Below, piece after piece: positions 1 to 5,623 of a stretch of 10,043 bases of DNA (its first letter is position 1; every line of letters begins with the position of its first letter). Source of the DNA: Planctomycetota bacterium (GTDB lineage: Bacteria > Planctomycetota > PLA2 > JAEUHO01); NCBI GenBank assembly GCA_029213105.1, contig JARGNS010000091.1, positions 1-10,043 on the forward strand. The letters run 5' to 3'. A program made the translations under genes and the position numbers. The notes beneath the pieces were generated by a model. The model ran no database searches and was not told where the DNA came from. It saw nothing but the letters and a program-made list of their open reading frames with translations.

Positions 1-1693
1 CCAGCCCCATGCGGGTGAGGAACTTCGCGACCCAATCGGGCGCGAAGATCCGCATGAGGTCGTCCTCGAGGCTCAGATAGAACTGGCTCGAGCCCGGATC
101 GCCCTGACGGCCGGAGCGGCCGCGGAGCTGGTTGTCGACGCGGCGCGACTCATGGCGCTCGGTGCCGATGATGTGCAGGCCGCCGCGCTCGGCGATGGTG
201 TCCCCGAGCACGATATCCGTACCGCGCCCCGCCATGTTGGTGGCGATCGTGACGACGCCCTCCTGGCCGGCGTCCGCCACGATGGCGGACTCACGCGCGT
301 GCTGCTTGGCATTGAGCACCGTGTGCTCGATGCCGCGGCGCCCCAGCATCTCGCTGAGCCACTCGGACTTCTCGATGCTGGTCGTACCGACCAGGATCGG
401 GCGTCCGGTGTCGTTGACACGCACGATCTCCTCCACCACGGCGTGGAACTTCTCCTTCTCCGTGGCGTAGATCTCGTCTTCCTGCTCGATGCGGATCAAC
501 GGACGGTTCGTCGGGATCGCGACGACGTCGAGCTTGTAGATCTGCCAGAACTCGCCGGCCTCGGTCATGGCCGTACCGGTCATGCCCGCGAGCTTGTCGT
601 AGAGCTTGAAGTAGTTCTGGTAGGTGATGGTGGCGAGCGTCTGGTTCTCCGGACGCGGCTTGATGCGTTCCTTCGCCTCGACGGCCTGGTGCAGACCGTC
701 GGACCAGCGCCGGCCTTCCATCATGCGGCCCGTGAACTCGTCGACGATGATGATCTCGCCGTCCTTGACCACGTAGTCCTTGTCACGCTTGTAGATGTTG
801 TGCGCGCGCAGGGACTGCTCGAGGAGGTGCAGCCAGTCCGTGTTGCCGGCCTCGAAGAAGTCGATGCCCGCGATGGCCTCGGCCTTCGTCAGGCCGTCAT
901 CGCTGAGCACGCACTGGTGCTCCTTCTCCTTGACCTCGAAGTCCGCACCGGGCTTGAGCTGGCGGGCGACCTTGTCGGCCTCCTCGTACTTGCCGCGATC
1001 GTCGTCGGCCGGGCCACTGATGATCAGCGGCGTCCGCGCCTCGTCGATGAGGATGGAGTCCACCTCATCGACCACCGCAAACGTCAGATTGCGCTGGCAC
1101 TGGAGGTCCTTCGTGGCCTTCATGTTGTCGCGCAGATAGTCGAAGCCGAACTCGGAGTTCGTGCCGTACGTCACCTCGCAGGCGTACGCCGGGATGCGTT
1201 CCTCGGAGCGCATCTGGGACTGGATCACGCCGACCTTCATGCCGAGGGCCTCGTAGACGGGCGTGACCCCCATCGCGTCGCGACGCGCGAGGTAGTCGTT
1301 GACCGTCACGAGGTGGACGCTGCCGCCCCCAAGCGCATTGAGGTAGCAGGCCAAGGTGGCGACGAGGGTCTTGCCCTCACCGGTGATCATCTCGGCGATC
1401 CACCCCTTGTGCAGGCACCAGCCGCCGATGATCTGGACGTCGTAGTGGCGCATGCCCAGCGCACGCTTGGACGCCTCGCGGCAGGCGGCGAAGGCCTCCG
1501 GGAGGATGTGATCGAGGGACTCGCCGCGCTCGACCCGTCCGCGGAACTCGTCCGTCTTGGCGCGCAGCGCCTCGTCGGAGAGCGCCTCGAAGGCGGGCTC
1601 GAGGGCATTGACCGACTCGACGATGGGCATCGCCTGCTTGATGACGCGGTCGTTGCGTGAACCGAAAACGGCGTTGAGGGCCTTTTGGAGCAT
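1..1693 (-). CDS. secA: Preprotein translocase ATPase SecA (3' end beyond the window)
   Basis: SecA is the cytosolic ATPase motor that drives unfolded preproteins through the SecYEG channel. About 564 codons are visible, starting at an ATG (1691-1693) with the typical N-terminus MLQKALNAVFGSRNDR. Seen in order: the Walker A segment AEMITGEGKT near residues 101-109; VTVNDYLARRDA near 130; the DEAD-type Walker B VVDEVDSILIDEARTP near 207-222; the preprotein cross-linking region; VDEFTGRMMEGRRWSDGLHQ near 317-336; and the second nucleotide-binding domain with ATNMAGRGTDIVLG and LRGRSGRQGDPGSSQFYLS near 485-540. The family is usually over 830 residues, so the helical scaffold, wing and C-terminal tail lie outside the window. 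Most bacterial SecA proteins have Arg before TGEGKT, whereas this one has Ile. No clear Shine-Dalgarno sequence precedes the ATG. It lies 98 nt downstream of pyrD on the same strand, behind two hairpins, so it may have its own promoter. Family identity is certain. Confidence 0.98.
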   Translation of the reverse strand, partial: MLQKALNAVFGSRNDRVIKQAMPIVESVNALEPAFEALSDEALRAKTDEFRGRVERGESLDHILPEAFAACREASKRALGMRHYDVQIIGGWCLHKGWIAEMITGEGKTLVATLACYLNALGGGSVHLVTVNDYLARRDAMGVTPVYEALGMKVGVIQSQMRSEERIPAYACEVTYGTNSEFGFDYLRDNMKATKDLQCQRNLTFAVVDEVDSILIDEARTPLIISGPADDDRGKYEEADKVARQLKPGADFEVKEKEHQCVLSDDGLTKAEAIAGIDFFEAGNTDWLHLLEQSLRAHNIYKRDKDYVVKDGEIIIVDEFTGRMMEGRRWSDGLHQAVEAKERIKPRPENQTLATITYQNYFKLYDKLAGMTGTAMTEAGEFWQIYKLDVVAIPTNRPLIRIEQEDEIYATEKEKFHAVVEEIVRVNDTGRPILVGTTSIEKSEWLSEMLGRRGIEHTVLNAKQHARESAIVADAGQEGVVTIATNMAGRGTDIVLGDTIAERGGLHIIGTERHESRRVDNQLRGRSGRQGDPGSSQFYLSLEDDLMRIFAPDWVAKFLTRMGL

Positions 1694-1743
1694 CGATGAG
1701 GGATCCGCAGCCTTGGGAGGCCCGTCGGTCGGGCGAACGGCAG

Positions 1744-1749
1744 AGCGTA
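1744..1749 (-). promoter_or_regulatory. Possible -10 element for secA (TACGCT)
   Basis: Read on the minus strand, the pyrD-secA gap contains TACGCT about 50 nt upstream of the secA ATG. It matches three of six bases of TATAAT and closely resembles TATGCT at the much better promoter of the DksA-like gene. No convincing -35 hexamer sits 16-18 nt upstream, where the sequence is part of a hairpin. This is a weak candidate only. Confidence 0.2.
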
Positions 1750-1754
1750 GCAGC

Positions 1755-1791
1755 GTGGCGGGCGTCCGCCACAGAAGGCCTCGCAGCCTTC
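1755..1791 (-). terminator. Two tandem hairpins after pyrD, possible termination or processing signal
   Basis: Immediately after the pyrD stop codon (1792-1794) are two adjacent inverted repeats. The first, 1774-1791, has a 6-bp stem (GAAGGC/GCCTTC) around a 6-nt loop. The second, 1755-1772, has a perfect 7-bp GC-rich stem (GTGGCGG/CCGCCAC on the plus strand) around a 4-nt loop. Neither is followed by a U-run in the minus-strand transcript, so this is not a classical intrinsic terminator. It could attenuate read-through from pyrD into secA, protect the 3' end of the upstream mRNA, or simply reflect high GC content. Confidence 0.35.
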
Positions 1792-2754
1792 CTACGGCAT
1801 CTGGAGGGTGCCGACGATCTCCTGCAGCGAGGAGGCCCCAAGGGAGGCAATGCGCTCCGGCAGGCCCTCGAGGATGTCGAGAGCGACCGTCGGCCGGTAG
1901 TAGTTGCTGGTCCCGACCTGGATGCAGCTCGCGCCGGCGAGGAAGTACTCCATGGCGTCGTCGGCGTCCTGGAGCCCGCCGATGCCGAAGATCGGCACAT
2001 CGACCGTCTCATACAGGAGCCGGACGAGGCGCAAGGCCACGGCCTTGATGCAGGGACCCGAGACGCCGCCGTACCCGCGCCCGAGGACGGGGCGCCGCTT
2101 GCGCCAGTCCACGGCCATGCCGACCAGCGTGTTGATCGCGCTGATGGCGTCGGCGCCCCCGGCCACGACGGCCTCGCCGATCGGGCGGATGTCCGTGACG
2201 TTGGGCGAGAGCTTCGCGATCAGCGGCAGGTCGGTCTCGCCGCGCACGCGCTCGAGCACCTGCCGGGCCACCTTGGGGTCGGTGGAGTAGTCGAGGCCGC
2301 TGGAGACGTTCGGGCAGCTCATGTTGAGCTCGAGGGCGGCGATGCCGTCCTCTTGGGCGAACTTGGCCACGAGGACACCGAAGTCCTCGACGGAGTGGCC
2401 GGCGACGTTGATGACGAGTGCAGCGCCGAGGGTGCGCAGCTTGGGCAGCACCTCCGCGATGTAGACGTCCACGCCGGGGTTGGCCAATCCGATGCTGTTG
2501 AGCAGCCCCGCGGGCAGCTCGGCGAGGCGCGGCGGCGGGTTGCCCTCGCGCGGCTCGGTCGTGATCGTCTTGACGACGACCGAGCCCAGGCGGCTGACGT
2601 CGTAGAACGACTGGAACTCGATGCCCTTGCCGTAGGTCCCCGAGGCGGTGGAGACCGGGTTCGCCAGGGTGAGCGCGTCCGTGATGCGGACGCGCAGGTC
2701 GATCGCCGGACTGTCGGCGCGCGCGCCGTCGGCAGCAGGGCTGTCGATGTTCAC
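1792..2754 (-). CDS. pyrD: Dihydroorotate dehydrogenase, class 1B catalytic subunit
   Basis: This cytosolic FMN enzyme oxidises dihydroorotate to orotate in de novo pyrimidine synthesis. The protein has 320 residues, a normal class 1 length. Visible are the FMN-barrel start NPVSTASGTYGKG (32-44), VVKTITTEPR (60-69, Lys62 next to FMN), LPAGLLNSIGLANPGV (80-95), LNMSCPNVSSG (143-153) with Cys147 in the catalytic-base position, KLSPNVTDI (181-189), GGVSG (229-233), GIGG (267-270) and GTSNYYRP (281-288). A Cys base places it in class 1, not the Ser-using membrane class 2. The overall pattern fits 1B, which in known cases works with the NAD-linked, Fe-S electron-transfer subunit PyrK; no pyrK is in this window. 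I chose the GTG at 2752-2754 because it overlaps the lspA stop as GTGA, which suggests translational coupling. The open frame continues upstream to 2907, but that stretch is only an antiparallel-frame shadow of lspA. The first 17 residues are Ala/Asp-rich and not part of the conserved fold. Confidence 0.95.
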   Translation of the reverse strand: MNIDSPAADGARADSPAIDLRVRITDALTLANPVSTASGTYGKGIEFQSFYDVSRLGSVVVKTITTEPREGNPPPRLAELPAGLLNSIGLANPGVDVYIAEVLPKLRTLGAALVINVAGHSVEDFGVLVAKFAQEDGIAALELNMSCPNVSSGLDYSTDPKVARQVLERVRGETDLPLIAKLSPNVTDIRPIGEAVVAGGADAISAINTLVGMAVDWRKRRPVLGRGYGGVSGPCIKAVALRLVRLLYETVDVPIFGIGGLQDADDAMEYFLAGASCIQVGTSNYYRPTVALDILEGLPERIASLGASSLQEIVGTLQMP

Positions 2755-3365
2755 GCCTGGCCCTTCGAGGCCTCTTGGGCGGCCTTCTTGGCCAGGTAGC
2801 GTGCCTTGGCGTCCTTGGCGCCGAGTCCGAAGAGGGCGTCCCACAGGACCAGGATCACGCCGCAGACGATGCCGGCGTCCGCAATGTTGAAGTTGGGCCA
2901 CGGCCACAGCTTCACGCCGAGGATGTGGAACACGTCCGGGTCGTTGATGTCACCGCTGTAGAACAGGATGAAGTCGCGCACCTTGTCCCACTTCATGCGG
3001 TCGTACAGGTTCCCCACCGCCCCGGCGAGGATCAGGGACAACCCGACATGCAGGCACTTGCTCGGCAGCTTCGTGCCGAGGAACCACACGAACAGCGCCA
3101 GGGTCGCGAGCCCGGTGAGCGCGAGGATGACGGTCGTCTGGCCGGGGAGCAGCCCCCAGGTGACACCGGGGTTCCACGTGCCCTGCCAGGCGAGCAGCCC
3201 CTCGATGACGATGACGGTGTGGGCGCTGACCCGGATCTCCGGGCCCGGCTCGAGCCCCAGGCGTTCCTGCATGTAGCTCTTCGACCAGAGGTCGGCTACG
3301 AGGATCACGGCGAAGATGACGAGCCCGACGATCTTGAGGATCTGCAGGCGACTCCGGGTTGCCAC
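2751..3365 (-). CDS. lspA: Lipoprotein signal peptidase (signal peptidase II)
   Basis: LspA is the inner-membrane aspartyl protease that cuts the signal peptide from diacylglyceryl-modified prolipoproteins. The 204-residue protein starts at GTG (3363-3365), with a purine-rich AGGAAGAG stretch upstream. Four hydrophobic segments are visible at about 9-26, 76-95, 104-120 and 161-179. Conserved elements are ADLWSKS (24-30), NPGVTWGLLPG (65-75, the NxGxxxG box), GAVGNLYDR (115-123) with catalytic Asp122, and PNFNIADAG (157-165) with catalytic Asp163. The two Asp residues are 41 apart, whereas in Pseudomonas LspA they are 19 apart (Asp124 and Asp143). The inserted loop, about 131-156, contains FYSGDINDPDVFHILGVKLW. 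The C-terminus adds a soluble basic Ala/Lys-rich tail after residue 180. It lies 3 nt after the DksA-like gene and overlaps pyrD by 4 nt, so it is almost certainly co-transcribed with both. The cytochrome at the right edge is a likely substrate. Confidence 0.96.
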   Translation of the reverse strand: MATRSRLQILKIVGLVIFAVILVADLWSKSYMQERLGLEPGPEIRVSAHTVIVIEGLLAWQGTWNPGVTWGLLPGQTTVILALTGLATLALFVWFLGTKLPSKCLHVGLSLILAGAVGNLYDRMKWDKVRDFILFYSGDINDPDVFHILGVKLWPWPNFNIADAGIVCGVILVLWDALFGLGAKDAKARYLAKKAAQEASKGQA

Positions 3366-3368
3366 GGG

Positions 3369-3833
3369 CTAGTTCTCTTCCTGCTCTTCCTGATGCATCA
3401 CGCACAGGCGAGCGTACGGCACGGCGTCGAGGCGTCCCGTGGGAATCCAGGGCGCAGACGTTTCGGGATCCCAGTCGGACTCCTCGGCGCAGCGCTCGCA
3501 CACGCCGAACGGCAGACCCGCCCGGCCATCGATCTTGTAGATGGCCCGCTCGATGGCCTCCAGCATCTGCGTCTCGCCGGCGAGCAGGGAGATGGAGATC
3601 TCCTGGTTGGAGCTGTCGGACGCCGAGTCCGCCATGTGGTCGATGGAGAAGTCCTGCCCCGAGCCCTGCAGGGCCTCGTCGGCCAGATCCTTGTTGCTGC
3701 GCAGCAGGCCGGTGCGAAGCGAGAGCAGCGTGGCCCGCAGCCGCGCCTGATCCTCGGCGCTGGGGCCGCCGGGCGGGTAGGGACGCGCCGGGCTGCCGGC
3801 GTCGGGGGGCGTAGGGCTCTCGGGAGGGACCAT
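3369..3833 (-). CDS. DksA/TraR-family zinc-finger protein with variant C3H finger
   Basis: DksA/TraR proteins enter the RNA polymerase secondary channel with a coiled coil and, in well-studied cases, modulate rRNA and amino-acid promoters with ppGpp. This 154-residue protein has a Pro-rich disordered start (1-25), a helical hairpin (about 27-105) and a C-terminal zinc finger. The sequence between the helices contains DHMADSASD (65-73), in which Asp69-Ser-Ala71 matches the tip Asp and Ala needed for DksA action. IERAIYKIDGRAGLPFGVCERC (about 94-115) matches the second helix running into the finger. The finger is unusual: Cys112, Cys115, Cys144 and His147, with 28 residues between the pairs where DksA normally has 17, and His in place of the last Cys. 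RLDAVPYARLC (134-144) is the typical lead-in. The ATG at 3831-3833 has an AGGA about 10 nt upstream and lies about 32 nt after the predicted transcription start. It is first in the lspA-pyrD operon. I do not assign it to DksA proper. Confidence 0.9.
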   Translation of the reverse strand: MVPPESPTPPDAGSPARPYPPGGPSAEDQARLRATLLSLRTGLLRSNKDLADEALQGSGQDFSIDHMADSASDSSNQEISISLLAGETQMLEAIERAIYKIDGRAGLPFGVCERCAEESDWDPETSAPWIPTGRLDAVPYARLCVMHQEEQEEN

Positions 3834-3868
3834 GGTGGGGTCGTCCTGGCCGCACTGCGCAGCGCGGC

Positions 3869-3882
3869 GGGAGCATACTCCC
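3869..3882. promoter_or_regulatory. Palindrome overlapping the -10 box (possible operator)
   Basis: GGGAGCATACTCCC is an inverted repeat with 5-bp arms around CATA and covers the whole -10 hexamer of the operon promoter. A regulator bound here would block RNA polymerase. The arms are short, so chance cannot be excluded. Confidence 0.3.
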
Positions 3883-3900
3883 CCACGGAAGGGCGGTCAA
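3872..3900 (-). promoter_or_regulatory. Sigma70-type promoter of the DksA-like/lspA/pyrD operon
   Basis: On the minus strand a -35 hexamer TTGACC (3895-3900) and a -10 hexamer TATGCT (3872-3877) are separated by exactly 17 nt. This matches five of six and four of six consensus bases at the ideal spacing. Predicted initiation is near 3865, giving a leader of roughly 30 nt before the ATG at 3833. It is the best promoter match I found in the window. Confidence 0.65.
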
Positions 3901-3959
3901 AGACGTCGGGGCCAGCGCGACCTTCATACGGCGTCACTTCCTAGGCCCCCGGCGGGACG

Positions 3960-3974
3960 GATCGTGCCACGATC
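3960..3974. promoter_or_regulatory. 15-bp perfect palindrome just before the xerD-like start codon
   Basis: GATCGTGCCACGATC is a perfect 7-bp inverted repeat around a single central C and ends only 5 nt before the recombinase ATG. It occupies the place where a Shine-Dalgarno sequence would be, and no other one is visible. It could be an operator or an overlapping promoter element. As RNA, a 1-nt loop cannot form, so a hairpin would be shorter. The palindrome itself is certain and its role is not. Confidence 0.35.
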
Positions 3975-3979
3975 GGCCC

Positions 3980-4903
3980 ATGCGACCCCGCGCGCCCCAG
4001 GATCCGGACGGCGTACTGCAGGCCTGGCTCGACCACCTGCAGGTGGAGCGCGGACTGTCCCCGAATACGCTCAAGGCCTATGCGGCGGACGTGGACGCGA
4101 TCCTGACGGCCTGCGGGATCGAAGGTCCGCGGCGCCACGAGCCGGGTGCCCTCGAGGGCCTCACGGCCACGGCCCTGCTGCGCTGGATCCGGGCGGAGCG
4201 CCGCGTGGGCCGGGCCCCCTCGTCCATCAACCGACGCCTCGCCGCCGTGCGCGGCTTCGCACGCTTCGCCGTCAGCCTGGGTGCGCTGGCCAGTGACCCG
4301 ACAGCCGGCCTGCCGACGGGCAAGGCATGGGAGCGCGTGCCCAAGTCCCTGTCGCGCGCCCAGATCGAACGCCTCCTGGCCTCGGTCGGCGGCACACGCC
4401 CGCTGGACACCCGCGACCGTGCGCTGCTCGAGGCCATGTACGCCACCGGGGCCCGCGTGCAGGAGGCGTGCGACTGGACGCTCGACGACCTGCGCGTTCG
4501 CGAGGCCGTCATCCGCTGCGTCGGCAAGGGCCGCAAGGAACGCTGGGTCCCGCTCGGGGACGACGCGCTCGATGCGCTGCAGGCCTGGCTGGAGAACGCC
4601 CGCCCCAAGCTCGATCGCGCCGGCAGCGACGCGCTCTTCCTGTCGCGCTCGGGTCGTCCCCTGGAGCGTGTGCGGGTCTTCCGCATGCTGCGCCAGCGCG
4701 CGGCCAAGGCCGGGCTGGCGTCGGCGCCGTCCCCCCACACCCTGCGGCACTCCTTCGCGACGCACCTGCTCGAGGGCGGCGCGGACCTGCGCGCCGTCCA
4801 GGAGCTGCTCGGCCACGCCACCGTGAAGACCACGCAGGTCTATACGCACGTGGACCGCGAGCGACTCAAGCGCGTGCACGGCAAGTTCCACCCGCGCGCC
4901 TAG
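3980..4903 (+). CDS. xerD: Tyrosine recombinase, XerD-like chromosome dimer resolvase
   Basis: Xer recombinases act as a XerC/XerD tetramer at the dif site, cutting and rejoining DNA through a phosphotyrosine to resolve chromosome dimers. The 307-residue length is typical. The N-terminal core-binding domain (about 8-105) contains WLDHLQVERGLSPNTLKAY and INRRLAAVRGFARF. The catalytic domain (about 120-300) contains Arg159 (ATGARVQEA), Lys183 (VGKGRKER), His253 and Arg256 (SPHTLRHSFATH), His279 (ELLGHA) and nucleophile Tyr288 (QVYTHVD), so the full active set is present. The end, KFHPRA, is the XerD-type C-terminus seen in Firmicutes and Planctomycetota. XerC versus XerD is an inference from this. 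No second recombinase, integrase-type extension, attachment site or cargo genes are present, so I treat it as housekeeping. It is divergent from the DksA-like gene across 146 nt. The ATG at 3980 lacks a Shine-Dalgarno sequence. The residue-163 region reads CDW where most family members have hydrophobic residues. Confidence 0.93.
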   Translation: MRPRAPQDPDGVLQAWLDHLQVERGLSPNTLKAYAADVDAILTACGIEGPRRHEPGALEGLTATALLRWIRAERRVGRAPSSINRRLAAVRGFARFAVSLGALASDPTAGLPTGKAWERVPKSLSRAQIERLLASVGGTRPLDTRDRALLEAMYATGARVQEACDWTLDDLRVREAVIRCVGKGRKERWVPLGDDALDALQAWLENARPKLDRAGSDALFLSRSGRPLERVRVFRMLRQRAAKAGLASAPSPHTLRHSFATHLLEGGADLRAVQELLGHATVKTTQVYTHVDRERLKRVHGKFHPRA

Positions 4904-4949
4904 CCGCGGCTACCGCGCCGTGGCGCTCACCCCGGGGTACGCTCGCGCT

Positions 4950-4954
4950 GGAGG
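4950..4954 (+). promoter_or_regulatory. Shine-Dalgarno sequence of the transaldolase
   Basis: GGAGG lies 5 nt before the ATG at 4960. It is the clearest ribosome-binding site in the window and fixes this start in preference to the longer open frame that runs back through the recombinase gene. Confidence 0.75.
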
Positions 4955-4959
4955 CCCGC

Positions 4960-5610
4960 ATGCAGATCTTCCTGGATACCGCCGAGGTCGAGTCGATCCG
5001 CAAGTACGCCGCCTGGGGCGTGATCGACGGGGTGACCACGAACCCCAGCCTGATCGCACGCTCCGGCCGCGTGTTCGAGGACGTGATCGCGGAGATCTGC
5101 GGCATCGTCGAGGGGCCCATCTCCGCCGAGGTCACCGCCCTCGACACGGCCGGCATGCTCGAGCAGGCGGCCCCCCTCGCGGCGATCGCCCCGAACGTGA
5201 TCATCAAGGTCCCCCTCACCCCGGAGGGCCTGCGCGCGACGCAGGTGCTCACCGGAGGAGGCACGAAGGTCAACGTGACCCTGTGCTTCTCGGCGACCCA
5301 GGCCCTGCTCGCGGCGAAGGCCGGCGCCACCTACGTGAGTCCGTTCGTGGGCCGGCTCGACGACCGCGGCGAGTGCGGTATGGACCTGATCGAGCAGATC
5401 CTGCAGGTCTACTCGCACTACGGTGACTTCCGTACGCAGGTGCTCGTCGCCTCGGTACGCAGCGCGGACCACGTGCGTCAGGCGGGCCTCCTCGGCGCCG
5501 ACGTCTGCACGGTCCCGCCGAAGATCCTCGACGAGATGATCCAGCACGACCTGACCGACTCCGGACTCGCCGCGTTCCTGAAGGACTGGGAGTCGGCCCG
5601 CAAGGCGTAG
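4960..5610 (+). CDS. tal: Transaldolase, small (MipB/TalC-type) subfamily
   Basis: Transaldolase moves a dihydroxyacetone unit between sugar phosphates in the non-oxidative pentose phosphate pathway, through a Schiff base on lysine. The 216-residue protein is the compact single-barrel form. Visible are MQIFLDTAEVESIRKY (1-16), GVTTNPSLI (24-32), SAEVTA (55-60), NVIIKVPLT (79-87) with Schiff-base Lys83, KVNVTLCFSATQALLAAKAGA (103-123), YVSPFVGRLDD (125-135) and VASVRSADHV (163-172). This subfamily includes both true transaldolases and fructose-6-phosphate aldolases. Glu57, where FsaA has Gln59, and Phe129, where FsaA has Tyr131, both favour transaldolase. It starts 56 nt after the recombinase stop with its own GGAGG, so it could be read from the same transcript or from a separate promoter; TACGCT at 4938-4943 is a weak -10 candidate. 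It converges with uvrC across 13 nt. Confidence 0.95.
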   Translation: MQIFLDTAEVESIRKYAAWGVIDGVTTNPSLIARSGRVFEDVIAEICGIVEGPISAEVTALDTAGMLEQAAPLAAIAPNVIIKVPLTPEGLRATQVLTGGGTKVNVTLCFSATQALLAAKAGATYVSPFVGRLDDRGECGMDLIEQILQVYSHYGDFRTQVLVASVRSADHVRQAGLLGADVCTVPPKILDEMIQHDLTDSGLAAFLKDWESARKA

Positions 5611-5623
5611 GCGCGACCGGCGC

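Noticed and set aside
152..1660. Plus-strand 502-codon open frame opposite secA
   Set aside because: It is antisense to well-conserved SecA codons. Its Asp/His/Leu/Val-rich composition is typical of the mirror frame of a GC-rich gene, and it shows no domain pattern.
2755..2907. 51-codon N-terminal extension of PyrD upstream of the GTG
   Set aside because: It lies entirely inside lspA in another frame, is Arg/Gly-rich, and is absent from the PyrD fold; the GTGA overlap gives a natural start.
3834..3979. dif site next to the recombinase gene
   Set aside because: I see no AT-rich 28-bp element with the two partly palindromic 11-bp Xer arms; the only palindrome is the GC-rich 15-mer, which is unlike dif.
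3980..4903. Recombinase as evidence of an integrated mobile element
   Set aside because: Length and C-terminus fit a housekeeping Xer protein. There are no attachment repeats, tRNA, cargo or transfer genes, and base composition matches the neighbours.
4960..5610. Fructose-6-phosphate aldolase in place of transaldolase
   Set aside because: Glu57 and Phe129 occupy the positions that are Gln and Tyr in FsaA, so the transaldolase call is preferred.
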